Assembly (NCBI GenBank): GCA_030867875.1
Contig: JAOWCC010000936.1
Span: forward strand, 15,198,095 to 15,262,094
Origin: Actinernus sp. WN-2022
Lineage: Eukaryota > Cnidaria > Anthozoa > Actiniaria > Actinernidae
Direction of reading: 5' to 3'
Length of the DNA: 64,000 nucleotides
Below are positions 22,965 through 34,239 of the stretch, piece by piece. Under the pieces are notes generated by a model. It searched no databases. It was not told where the DNA came from and saw only the letters and a list, made by a program, of their open reading frames with translations. Each line of letters starts with the position of its first letter. Position 1 is the first letter of the stretch. A program made the position numbers and the translations under genes.

Positions 22965-23640
22965 TATTAGCTTCTAAAAAGAAAGGTCTTCAAACTTGAT
23001 TTAAACCTAGTTAATGTATCAATACTTCGAATATAATCCGGAAGAGAGTTCCACAGTTTAGCTGCAGCGACATAGAATGATCTGTCGCCATAGGTTACAG
23101 TATTAGAACAAGGAACTGACAGTAAATTATGTGAACTCGATCTGAGTGAACGAGAAGGTTTGTAAGGTCTGAGTAATTCACTTATATATTTGGGAGCTTG
23201 GCCATATGGAGAGCCTTAAAAGTAATTAAAATTATTTTAAAAGTGATTCTATCTCTAACTGGCAGCCAGTGAAGTTTATATAAGATAGAGGAAATATGGT
23301 CAAACTTCCCAGCTCGAGTTACAAGTCTCGCAGCCGTATTCTGCACACGCTGTAGTTTATCAAATTCACATGCCGGTAAACGATACAAAATGCTGTTACA
23401 TGAGTCAAGTTTAGATGTAATGAAGGCATGAACTAATATTTCACAATCATCCTGGACCAAGAGCTTTCGAATCCTTCCAATATTCCTAATAGATGGTTAT
23501 TGTGAATTTAAAACAACAGCCCTACTGTTTGGAAGGAAAACCCTTGGATGCAAATTCTGAAAATGAAAATTACCAGATAAACTACGATGTTTATTGATTC
23601 TCATTCCCAGAACAATAGTTTATTGATTCAAAACATGATA
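22965..23640 (-). pseudogene. CR1/L2-like LINE, 3' fragment
   Basis: Minus strand, the C-terminal end of a LINE reverse transcriptase: FITSKLDSCNSILYRLPACE, LQRVQNTAARLVTRAGKFDH, ILYKLHWLPVRDRI, then SLRSSSHNLLSVPCSN and AKLWNSLPDYIRSI, ending FLFRS and a stop near 22974. These are the thumb and tail motifs of CR1/L2 elements. The palm with the YADD motif is absent. It is 5'-truncated, as is usual for such insertions. Confidence 0.85.
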
Positions 23641-24302
23641 AGCGTGTAAGAATTACAGTTCGTTTTTCTCTGGCATCTGGCTTACATGCTTTTCAATCGT
23701 AAGTGATACATCCGTTAAGCGTTGAACCCATCGACAGAAACAGGAAGCTACACCATACAGTTTAGGTGGTTTTCTTCCCTCTGTTCCATTCTGTTTGTCT
23801 CAAACTCCTCCTGCAGTTCTTGGAAACGGTATCCATATATACTTAGGAAACAGGTGTAAATGCTGGAATGGTATTACGGAAATGGGTTGATCTTTCGGGT
23901 CATTAACCGCATATAATTTACCATCTCAGCATTGGCTGTGGTCAAATCTGTTAAGATACTCTTAGTGATTCTTCACACTCTAGGGAACTCGTTAGAAAAA
24001 CTTAATCTGTTTGAAAACGTCTCTGGTTTTTGTTCTTGTGGTAACATTCCCCTTCAATAACGTACTTGGGTAAGTATTAAAAGTACAGTTTTAGAGAACA
24101 ATCACAGATTAGCAAAGTGTATTCTTTCTTCTCAGATTAACAGTACTCCCTTAACTTCCCTTTAATCTTGTATGCTTTGTACAACTCGGTGGGAACCTTT
24201 ATCACGGCAAAATATATTCACAGATGTACGGGCACGTTTATACCAGAATGGCGTGACACTCTTTCCGTATTCGGTTACTAGTTCTCCTAATCTATCCCCT
24301 TC

Positions 24303-24442
24303 AGGGCCCGGTTGTTCGAAGCAAGGTTAAGCGCTAACCCAGGGTTAAATCGCTAACCCTGGGTTAAACTGTACAGATTGCAATTACAGATTTAGCGCTA
24401 GCATAGGGTTAAAGTTAACCTTGCTTCGAACAACCCGGCCCA
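24303..24442. mobile_element. MITE with GGGTTGTTCGAAGCAAGG arms
   Basis: The left end GGGCCCGGTTGTTCGAAGCA and the right end, its inverted copy, flank about 140 bp rich in GGGTTAA blocks. The termini resemble hAT ends (CAGGG...). No clear 8 bp target duplication is visible. Confidence 0.7.
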
Positions 24443-24847
24443 GGTGTATAGGCTAGAGCATACAACATGTTTTGTGGGTATTGCCACCGCCACACCTTCT
24501 ACATCAGTGTACATCGTTTCTCGGGTGGTATTTTGTTACGTCTCATGGAGGAATCTGCACCAGGAGTCTATTAATGGAGTCTTTATTTATGATAGACGAT
24601 AGTGGGATCTAAAAGATCCTGGCTAGGTTATGCTAAGTTATTGCAGTGTTCTGAAAAGAACTGTTTTACAGTGCTAAATAGAGCTTCCTTCGTCAGTTTC
24701 TTGTAGCATATTTTTGACTATAAAATCACACTGCCCCGTAAGCTATTCGCACCAGTCCTAACTAAGCGAGTATAAATACCAGTGAGCAACCACCCGTGAC
24801 GCAGTTCACGCAAGAAACTTTGGTAGCCACTGGAGTTCTGCTACATC

Positions 24848-24980
24848 ATGGCCGAACAGTTCCCTCGTCAGAACGTAGTCGCGGCTCAAGAACGTGTTCA
24901 GCCACATGTGGTTCCACCGGCTCCTCAAGTCCCACAGCCACCAATTCCTGTTCTACATGTACCTGTAGTACAAGCTCTTG
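24848..24980 (+). pseudogene. gag-like first exon
   Basis: An ATG follows a TATA-like TATAAATACC at about 24770. The frame reads MAEQFPRQNVVAAQERVQ, then a proline/valine-rich segment ending PVVQALV before a GTTAGT that could be a donor. The start resembles the N terminus of retroelement gag proteins. It is in the same orientation as the zinc-knuckle piece about 0.9 kb downstream. Confidence 0.4.
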
Positions 24981-25884
24981 TGGTTAGTAACCATGAACCG
25001 GCTTCATATTTAGGTTTTCATGTCTCACTTTTCTTCCCCGGCTTGGTGCTGGTTCGTGTAGAGTTATACTTCATTTAGTGCTTATCGCGCTCTAGTTTCA
25101 TGTCTCGTTTAGTTTAGACCGGTTATTTATTTTTATTTATATAATTTTACTTTAGTTTTTCGTACTCTAATTGCTTTAGTTAGGACGTTTGTTGTGTTTT
25201 TATCCCAGCGCCCGGTTTGCTTCTCAGCCTTCATATCGCTTGTTTACCTTTTTGTTGTCTCTGCTCTTACTAGGCTCTTACTAGGCAGTTTTAGCACATG
25301 TATTGGTTATTTTCTGCATCTTCGGTTTTGCTTTATTTATCTTTAACTTGGTTTGATGGAAAGTCGTTGTCTCGCGGGAGTCGGGTCTGCTGGAGATGCT
25401 GTTTCCCACAAACATTGGGTTTGATGCATGGGATGTCGTTGTTCCCAACAAACATCTGCTTTGAGGGAATGCCATTATCTCGATCGCTGGCATTGGGTAT
25501 GCTGGTGATGTTGCCTTCCAAAAACGTCTGGTTTCATGGGATAATGTTGTCCCATCATAGACACCTTATCGAGATGGGACGTTTCTCATACACAAGGGAT
25601 TTGAGGTTGTTATTGATTCCCTCACAGTGTTCAACTTTTTATTATTACCCTGAATATTTGAGGTTTCTCAAATACATTGTTCAGTGCAGGGCTAACATTG
25701 TACCTAACTGATTGCATATGTAGTACTGAATTGGCTATTTATTTCTTCGCCTAGCATAGTTAGGCTAGTCACGGTTTCGTACCTCGTTTACCGTGTTATT
25801 GTGATTCGTGGTAGTTCTATTTTTACATTTGTTGCCTGATTATGCGCTTCCCATATTGCCTGTTCTCTTGGGATTCCCCAGAGA

Positions 25885-26033
25885 CAAGATGTCATTTGCT
25901 TCCGTTGTGGGCAGCCAGGGCACATAGCATCTCGTTCTTTTCGTATACAACAGCGACGTTTCAATTTTCCCCGCTCTCGCCCGTATTCCACTGGACAACG
26001 TCAATGGTCTGCTAACTACAACAGCAATCCATA
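25885..26033 (+). pseudogene. CCHC zinc-knuckle gag fragment
   Basis: After a CCCCAG acceptor-like site the plus frame reads RQDVICFRCGQPGHIASRSF, then an Arg-rich tail RRFNFPRSRPYS and a stop. CFRCGQPGH is a retroviral-type zinc knuckle, but the fourth ligand Cys has become Arg. Typical of nucleocapsid-like gag ends. Confidence 0.65.
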
Positions 26034-27253
26034 ACAGTAATTCGTGGATTTTCAATCACTGCTTTGCTGTTATCATGTGCTTAAGAGTATTATAAAAATA
26101 TCAATTGTGTTTGATACGGTGATATGTCCCCCCTTCCACCCTACGTTCCACACTATCTTTATATATCTACATTTTTATCTCCCGATGGCAGTCTTAAAGG
26201 AGTCTTATTCCCTCTCGGATTACCGAGGGTAAGGCTATCATACCCTGAGTTCCCCGCATTGTCCATTTTTGTAGGTAGCTCCCTTTTCGTTTCTCGTTTT
26301 CAGTGCTTTCTGTTCAGTTGTTTGATTTTTGCTTAGGCTCGTTTTTTTTTCTTTTTCCCTCTGCTTCCAGTGTCCCGCCAAGCGTCACAAGCCTTATTTC
26401 TCTTTTCCCCAATGGCAGCTCACATAAAACTTTAACCGATCCTCTATTACTACCGCTCAATCGGGTTGGGTTACGCACGTAGGATCTATGGACACCCAGG
26501 GAATGGCAGCTCATAACTCGCACTTGTTGACCTCGTTTGTTCAATCCGTCAGACATGAATACCTTATAGAATGTTGTTCATGCCTTCCCATCGTTACCAT
26601 CCACTTAGGCCTGGGTAGTACTCCTTTGAGATATTTGTGTGCGCTTACGCATGTTTGAGAGTGGGCGCATATTTCGGCGTGGACGGGGTTTGGGCTAGGG
26701 TTCCGTTTAAGTATGGGAGCTTTGCTAGGGTCCTTTCGAGCATCGATTGTATGTTTGTAGACTCTCAACAGGACGCTTTGTCCGTCATGGTCGCCATATT
26801 TCCCACACTTATGTTACGAGCGTGAAAGGGACTAATGCGAATAGAGTACTATTATCTAGAGTTCGACCCAGCCAACGGACTTTTCAGTCTACACAGGCCC
26901 AATGTACGCTGGTTTATCTGAACGGATTACACATAGTTTTTTTTATTAAAACTTCTACTCCACGACCGTCATTACTTTATCGTTTCAAATTCGAATCTCA
27001 GTTCGATCTTTGAAAAACTGCCGCGCTCATTGTTCTGATCATCTTTACATTTACATCAACTCAAACAATGCAGGCGCGATTAACGCCTTTAATTTCAGAT
27101 CGTAATGTTCTCCACAATGACGACAGTAGATTTCTAAGCATTTGTTGACGATCCAATCAGATATTACGCAAGGCTACTCCTGCTCTATATAACCCATACG
27201 CACTTTACAGTCAAACTGCTCTCAACCACATGAGCAACCACAATATGCTACAC

Positions 27254-27296
27254 GGAACTGATGAAGGAAACCAATTTAAGTTTCCGAAACCGGTTT
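27254..27296 (+). ncRNA. hammerhead-like ribozyme motif
   Basis: CTGATGA (27258-27264), then a 6 bp stem GGAAAC/GTTTCC (27266-27271 with 27280-27285, loop CAATTTAA), then GAAAC (27286-27290) followed by CGGTTTGG. This fits the core CUGANGA-helix II-GAAA. Helix III would be very short (ACC/GGT), as in retroelement hammerheads that act as dimers. The equivalent site in the left arm (about 24680) is partly deleted. Activity is not shown. Confidence 0.45.
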
Positions 27297-27370
27297 GGCT
27301 TTCTTTAACACTGTAAAACAGTTCTTTTCAGAACACTACAAGAAATCAGCATAACCTTGCTAGGATCTTT

Positions 27371-27373
27371 ATG

Positions 27374-27404
<31 letters not shown>

Positions 27405-28715
27405 TAACTATGGGGCCCTGCGTAACATAACTAATAAAGTAAACTAAGGTTTAAATAAGATAGTTACAACTAATTAATAACAATGATAAGTAAAAATTGA
27501 TAAAAATGTTTATATAATAAGAAATCTAAAAAGTTAAAAAGGTCAATGCGCTTTAAAATTGGCTAATGAGTTCGAATCTCGTATTTCGGATGGGAGAGAA
27601 TTCCACTCGTCCAAAGCCTGGTATGTAAAACAATGCTTTCCCCAGTTTGTTCTTGCTTGTTTAAGATGGGCATTGTTCCTCTGCCTAGTGTTATAATTAC
27701 GTACATCTTTATTTAATAAAATATTAAAATCAAAGTCAATTTGACTGTTCATAAGTTTGTAAACTAATGTACATATGTGGGCTTGCCGCCGTTGACAAAG
27801 CGTCTTCCAGCCCAAAGTCTGGAGGGCTTCTGTTGAGGACTAGAAAGGGGAGGCGTCTAAAATCACTGTAGCAGCCTTGTTCTGGACTATTTGTAGACTT
27901 TTCATGATGGTAACATTGTCTTTATCCCCCCATACGATATCAGCGTAATCTAAAATTGGCAATATCAGGGCATTATATAGAGTTAAACGGGCTCGCCGGG
28001 GCAGTAATTAAATGTTTAATACGTCTCGAAAGGCCAATGCGTTGATTGGCCTTTGATATAATTGTGTCAACATGATCGGCCAAGTCGTAGTTTGATTAAT
28101 AGTGACTCCTAAATATTTGATTGTATTGGTTCAATCAAGTGTGACACCATCTATAATAAGCGAGTCACTACCACAAGACTTTAACTTGTGAGCACTTCCA
28201 ATGAACATAAAGTTCGACTTTTTGATATTCAGAGTCAAAAGATTGTCATTAAACCAATTTGCAACATTCGCTAAATCACTATTAAGTTTCATTTCGATAT
28301 CCTTGGGAGATATATAACAGTGTCGTCGGCGTACATGGAATCTTCACACGACTTAAGACAGTTTGGCAAACTATTGATGTAAATAAGAAACATCAAAGGG
28401 CCGAGACTACTTTCTGAGGCACCCCGACTGGGACGTGCTTACAAGATGAATGATTGTTGTCGACAACTGTGACTTGGCGTCTGTTTGACAAATAGGAGTC
28501 GAACTAATCAGTGACGTGATCTGAGAGGCCAATAGCTTTGAGCTTCGAAAATAGTAGTTTATGATCGACAGTGTCGAACGCCTTGGACAAATCCAAGAAC
28601 GCTGCGCCAGTTATGCAGAACACTATCGGTGACGTGCTCAAGCGCAAAAATCCAAATTTCTTAACGTCAAAAGGTTATTCTTATTCAGGAAATCATACTG
28701 CTTTTTTTTGCTACT
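27371..28715 (-). mobile_element. CR1/L2-like LINE, 5'-truncated, with target-site duplication
   Basis: Minus strand. RT blocks run in order: GAAFLDLSKAFDTVDHKLL, VPVGVPQ, a catalytic MYADDTVIY (28336-28310), NWFNDNLLTLNIKKSNF, TLYNALILPILDYADIVWGD, ALQTLGWKTLCQRRQAH, and a tail WNSLPSEIRDSNSLANF ending at 27543. The (AAT)n run at 27374-27400 is its 3' tail. GGATCTTT at 27363-27370 and 28716-28723 is the target duplication. A few stops interrupt the frame, so it is inactive, although the YADD site is intact. Confidence 0.9.
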
Positions 28716-29096
28716 GGATCTTTTAGATCCCACTATCATCTCTCATAAATAAAGACCCCATTAATAGACTCTTTAGTCTTCAATCCCGGTGCAGATTCCT
28801 CTAGCGCTCGAGAAACGATGTAGAAGGTGTGGCGGTGGCAATACCCACAAAACTGGATAAACATATAGCGAGAACAGTATAACTGAAGCAAATTCAAGTT
28901 AGAGTTATGTGGTGGTAAGAATTGAAGTAGCGACGGTTCATTCCGATACTTCAAACACGCACTATAGTATATTATGAGGACAGAGGGGTATTGTGACGTC
29001 CAATGTATTGTGAGGTCAAATCTCTTTTATGACGGTAGTAGTGTATTGTTACTACACAATAGACTTGTTCAGACTTGCCCAGAACCCTAGACGCGA

Positions 29097-29366
29097 ATTC
29101 ATCAAGAACCTAGACAACCATTAACTCCTATTCTCCCTACCACTCGCTCAATTTTTCTAGCACATGCCCAGTTTTAACTCATTAAATTTTCATTCTCCTC
29201 CCTAATAACGTATTAATATTGATTATTGATTATTCATCAAGAACCTAGACAACCATTAACTCCTATTCCCCCTACCACTCGCTCAATTTGTCTAGCACAT
29301 GCATGCGCAGTTTTAACTCATTAATTTTTCATTCTCCTCCCTAATAACGTATTAATATTGATTATT
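29097..29366 (+). repeat. 135 bp tandem duplication
   Basis: The unit ATTCATCAAGAACCTAGACA ... CTAATAACGTATTAATATTG occurs at 29097 and 29232 with few differences. The second copy carries a small GCATGC expansion. Confidence 0.9.
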
Positions 29367-29532
29367 CCTCTGCACTAATATCTTATTAATATGTAATAGG
29401 TAATACAATCCACCGCCTAATTAATATCCAGCTGCCACTTTGAATAGGTAATGAATCCTCCACATTGCGCCACTACCGCAATCAGGCTAATGCCATCCCT
29501 ATAATACTACTCTAGTACAAGGAAAACAAATT

Positions 29533-30046
29533 ACCTTATTATAGGAAATTAACGCTCGTGTTAATTAAGGTATTTGAAATTAACGCGACTTACATTAACG
29601 CGAATAGGAGGGGAAATTACTTCCGGAGAAAGGAAATTAACGCGAAAGAGGTGGTAAAATTTCAAAATGAATGAAATTAACGCGATTGACACAGTTTTTG
29701 GCCGAAATACAAGAAGCATGCAGATGTCGAGAACTGCTCTTCTGGAAGCGAGAATTAGAATTAGCTAGAAATATTGTAACCGATATACTTTTAGGCTTTT
29801 ACATTGTAAAATATTGAAATACAGTGTGCAGAAAACAGAAAGCCATTGTTTCCTTGGTATGAAATGTGTCTGGACAGGATCCAGCATTTGGGGTTATCGT
29901 AATGGAAATTAAGGTCGCGGAAATTAACGCTCCACTTAATTAATGTCGCGGAAATTAACGCTCACAAAAATTAACGCGACTTAAATTAACGCGAATTTTA
30001 AAGAATCGCGTTAATTTCCTGGAGCATTAATTTCCTATAATAATGT
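29533..30046. mobile_element. terminal-inverted-repeat element built of GAAATTAACGCG motifs
   Basis: The ends TTATTATAGGAAATTAACGC and, inverted, TTATTATAGGAAATTAATGC bound about 510 bp. Inside, the 12-mer GAAATTAACGCG or a near variant occurs about ten times, mostly near both ends and in both orientations. Such clustered subterminal motifs are what transposase-binding sites look like in some DNA transposon families. No open frame of note inside. Confidence 0.75.
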
Positions 30047-31183
30047 ACATTGCAGAACAAAAACAAAGCATTCCTGCTTACAAATCCTAACATATCCACA
30101 CAATGGTCTTCAACCAAATTTGCCTTTTACCGAATCAATACTCGAGCAAGTTGAAATGATATTGTATTGTACTTTCATTGCATTTCATTGTTGAAATGCT
30201 TTGTTTTCGTCCTGCAATATGATTGGTTCTAGTTGTCTACATGACCCCGGTTACAGTTTTGTCAAGCTCGGTCACTAAAGGGCCTACAGTATTTTATCGA
30301 GAAAACATCTCTGGCAATACAAACTCGAGGAGATATTTAAAAACTTACCTAAAAAATAAATTGAACGATCATAACACTCTAATTGCCCATTTAAGCATTT
30401 GAACTTCGATGCGGCCATGAAGTTCGGCTATTAATAACATATTTGAAAGCCTTTACAGCGTACAGTTGGTAAGCGTATTCATTCCGGCTTGAAGCGTTGT
30501 CGTTTATGCAAGACAATCGATATTGATGATAATACGTAAGTTATCACGTTGTGATTCGCGGGTATGCTAATGAGTTAATATATAAATGTGTTACTTTTGT
30601 AAGTTCATGTATCGCCAGTAGTTCTCACATTGTAGCAGACAAGCGTTTGTATATGTTTTGTTAGAGATACGTTTCCAAAGTTTTCCCACAAGGTTTATCT
30701 TTGGTTTTTCCTATCAGACGAGACACAATATTTAAAAACAATAACATCTGCGGAATTTAGTATTCAATGGATTGTGTTAATGTTGTAGGAATGAATAAAT
30801 TAACTTTATTTAACCACATAATTCTATCAACAATAATTGATGTTAACAGAAGCGGTGCATTTGTCTATAAAGAATAAATAAACTAATAAATACTCTATTT
30901 GCACCAAATGATAAAATAATAATTATAATTGTTCTCGATAAATTATCGAATGTGCCATATATACTATCATTCAAACCTATTGTTTGCTTAACTAAATTGA
31001 GTTAATTTAATTTTCAAGGAGAGTGGTGAGCTTAAGAAGATTTTTAAAAGGGGCAAATTACTTAGCACGGAGCAGAAGGCCTAAAGGTAGTTTATTAAGT
31101 AAAGGTCCAGATAAGAACTGTAGTAGAATCCATTGTTCTGCGGCAATGAGCCTCTCCCACATACGATTTTGCTTGAATATGCC
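30047..31183. other. intron 2, unannotated stretch
   Basis: Very AT-rich sequence between two mobile elements. I see no gene, hairpin or long repeat. Confidence 0.45.
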
Positions 31184-31478
31184 TTAAAGTGCCTATAACC
31201 CCAAAAAAGTTACGCTTTCAGATCAAACTTAGAAGTATTCTATGCAACTTCCCGAAAAAATTAATGGTTTTAAAGCATTTCTCTTTTTTTTTACGGCTTT
31301 TCAAAGATGAGAGCCGTGAACTTTTACCGTCAGCTTAGCGACTTGGTGGGGTCTGGGACTAGGTACGTCATAGTAGGGAGCCATGTCACGTGATAAAGGC
31401 TTCTCTCATATACTTTTGGTTCGTTCTTTCTTATTTGCGTCGTAAGTTCTGTAATTTTCTGCTGGACTTTTTGACAAA

Positions 31479-31697
31479 ATGTCTTCGTCAGGCTCCGAAT
31501 CTGAAGACAGTTGTTCATCGGACAATTCCGAGCTAAATTTTATCAACTATGAGCTTGAAGCAGAAGAATCTGCCGGCAAAGAGAGCGGACGGCGCGGATG
31601 ACCGATGAGCCACTCGCCGATGAAGAATGGGTTATAAGAGTACAGACGGAGACCTCCAGAATCGGTTCAGTGGAGGCCTCGAAGCAAGGAACAGCTG
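31479..31697 (+). pseudogene. P2X7-like intracellular-domain protein, exon 1
   Basis: The ATG opens an acidic, Ser-rich N terminus (MSSSGSESEDSCSSDNSEL), stopped in frame at 31599. The next frame continues with DEPLADEEWVIRVQTE to a GTGAGT donor at 31698. This DEPLADEEW arrangement is what I associate with cnidarian proteins carrying the P2X7 intracellular (ballast) domain. The frame break indicates a pseudogene or an assembly error. The Cys-rich zinc-binding central exon was not found between here and 32745. Confidence 0.5.
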
Positions 31698-32199
31698 GTG
31701 AGTTAAACTGTCCAAAATTAAAATAAGTTATCATAGCCCTTCATGGGCTTCCCGTGGCCGTGGTCTCCCAAAAAAACATTGCAGGATGCCAAAAGAATCC
31801 AGTGATCCTTGCAATCGCAACAATCATATAAGCCTTTATTTACTTGTAAGAATCGCTATAAATGAAGATACGATAAACAGTTTCCTAATGTCGTTTTTAC
31901 AGGAACTAGTTGCCTATCGTATCCTAATATCGTAATTCCTCTTATATTTACCCTTTTCGGAATATACTTTTTATTTGATAATATTTTAGTTCGTGGAAAT
32001 TCAGTGTGCACCATATTGGCCCTCTCAATTGAGAAACATGCACCAACTATATATGTTTTAGCGGGAAACATCTCACAATGGCACATCCTAGATCCAACAC
32101 TGCATACTAATATGTAAGGAAAGATTTATACCAGGCATTAATAATGCTCAATAATGACCAAGGTATGAATTGAAATCAATGAACACAGTTCCGTGTTTA

Positions 32200-32710
32200 G
32201 TCTGACCAGGAAAGTGGAAGGTTTATCAGAGTATTTTGATCTATCGTGCATGTTAATTAAAAATAGTAGCTCTCGTAAGCAACCACACTGGGAATCAGGA
32301 AAAGGTGCTCATAACTAGTCAGAACTGGAATCAGGAGTAGTTGCTCGCTTATGAGAGCTTGCACACACCACACCCATGGGGATACATATATAGTGCGACT
32401 GATATCACAGTATACAATACTGTACTACTCTACTGTAACAGCATGAATGTCAGATATAATAAGAATATTGTTGCAAAATGCTAGTACATATTTATATTTA
32501 GTTGGCTCATTGCACAGTCTGGGATCATGTCTCTGGAGTGGTTACTTACAAGAGTTTAAAAACAAAGAAAAATTCCAAAGGTGGTGGTACAATGTACGCG
32601 CGGTGGTCACTTATGAGAGTGGCTGGTTACTACAGAGCACAAGAGTGGTCTCTGAGGGGAGCTGGTCACCTACAAGGGCAGTTTCACAAAGGGCTTCAAC
32701 TGTATCAAAC
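32200..32710. repeat. degenerate tandem GTGGTYACTTAYRAGAG repeat
   Basis: Short imperfect units around GTGGTTACTTACAAGAG, GTGGTCACTTATGAGAG and GCTGGTCACCTACAAGG recur, with diverged relatives upstream. It lies in the intron before the last P2X7-like exon. The open frames across it are by-products. Confidence 0.5.
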
Positions 32711-32745
32711 AATTGGTACTAACATATAAACTTCTTTATTTACAG

Positions 32746-32917
32746 ATTTCTACGAATTGTCTCATACAGAGAGTACATCCAGTTAGTCTACGGTTATCTG
32801 GGCAACAATAGAATTCCTCTACTAGCATGTGCATATGACACAATCAGGACAAAATTCAATGCTGGGAAAGAAACCTTCACTGGATTTGAAGAAGATGAAG
32901 ATGAAAGTACTTCATAA
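32746..32917 (+). pseudogene. P2X7-like intracellular-domain protein, last exon
   Basis: After a TTATTTACAG acceptor the frame reads FLRIVSYREYIQLVYGYLG, then NRIPLLACAYDTIRTKF, then ETFTGFEEDEDE and a stop. This matches the C-terminal pattern YR.(F/Y)..(W/V).YG.LG...R...P.C....IR..F.....Y.GF of the P2X7 C-terminal domain. It begins in phase 2. Coding is intact here, but the preceding domain is missing, so the copy is probably an internally deleted relic. Confidence 0.6.
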
Positions 32918-33428
32918 CTTATATAAACTTTAAGGAGAACAACAATGAACAGTCAAACTTTCAGTGCCATTGGCCACTTTTGATATAGGCTTCACTGGTC
33001 ACATACAAATGATTCAATACATGTACAAGGCTCTGGGGAATAATGTGCAGTGATTAATGAAATAACAATAATGAATTTAATTATGCCCCAGAACCTTTGT
33101 GTGTGAGAAGTGAAGCATATATTGAATGTGGGCTATTAACCTACATGTATGTCCATATGTGTCCATTCAGGCAACCTGTGAACAGGAATCACTACCCCGA
33201 CAAGCGAAACTACCAGCCCTGGGCTATTGGAAAGCACTTGCATCGCACCCTGTGTTCCTTTCTATAATTTTACACAAATTTTGAAAATAGAATTATAATA
33301 TTAAAATTTGAGTAGTAAATTGGAAAACAGTAAAATCTGACTAACCCCTTTTACAAGATGGACATGTTTTCAATGCTCTGGCCTAACCTTAGGAACTGTG
33401 TCATGGTGGGAGACCATTACATTAGATG

Positions 33429-33670
33429 TCCGGGCCGGACACACTCATTATCAGAGATTCTCATGAACTGACGAACCTCGCGCACGTGTGGGATGGTAAA
33501 AATCAAAGCAAATATTCAAAAATGACTAATAAACTGTGTAAATATACATTATTCAAGTAAAATAATGAACATACTTTCAATCCAGCATTGAAGGAGGGGG
33601 TTGAACTGTTTTAACCCACCAATCGAACACGGACTCCATACATGCATATACCGTGACATAGCCCCTTTAA
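33429..33670 (-). repeat. dispersed repeat family A, copy 2
   Basis: Reverse-complement relative of 512-760, ending GCCCCTTTAA. Shared landmarks include CGTGTGGGATGG, the AATCNAGC and CCACCAATCGAAC blocks. It is nested within the 4.55 kb TTAA-flanked element, so it inserted there later. Confidence 0.65.
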
Positions 33671-34239
33671 GCCTCAAATTCAATTGCCCTATTTAATTAT
33701 GGTGTCACATGATAGACACAGCTGCCATCTTAGGGGGTCAAAACACTCGTCTTTAACAACAGACATACAAAATAAAGCTGTTCTGCCATAGATTGCCTTC
33801 CTTCAAATTGGCTAATTTCCCCAATATAATAAGAATGGTGGCTTTCATCTATTTGTTTTGATGTCATGCCAATGAAATAGGGCAATCGATTTCACTGAGC
33901 TGGTCACAGGAGTGATCGATTAGCCTATGGAAGTTGACAGTATAATATATTGCTACCTAGATTGTCCATTGATAAAATATCAAATCACTGAGATAGCTGG
34001 TAGACATTTCTGGTTAACTCTGTACTTATAAGGGGACGAGGGTTGCTCTTTGGACAATCAACAACACCTTTATGCTCTTTCATAGGTTTACACAATACAA
34101 TACTTTATTTAACGAGGAGGACATACTTAGCTACAAGCTAGTTTACAGAGTTCCACAAATAAATTTAAAAAAAGAAACATAATATATAATTTGGAGATTA
34201 ACAATTTAATTAATTTTAATTTAATAGGTTTCTTGCACA

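Larger units (their letters stand above)
24455..28860 (+). mobile_element. retroelement-like unit with inverted arms, LINE nested in its right arm
   Basis: The left arm 24455-24712 (TTTTGTGGGTATTGCCACCG ... GGGATCTAAAAGATCC ... TGTTCTGAAAAGAACTGTTT) is matched, inverted, by 28860-28716 joined to 27362-27230. The right arm is split by a LINE with its own target duplication. Between the arms are a proline-rich first exon (24848-24970) and a CCHC zinc-knuckle segment (about 25885-26030). Inverted termini plus a gag-like gene resemble DIRS-type retrotransposons, but no tyrosine recombinase or RT was found, so this class is a guess. Confidence 0.55.
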
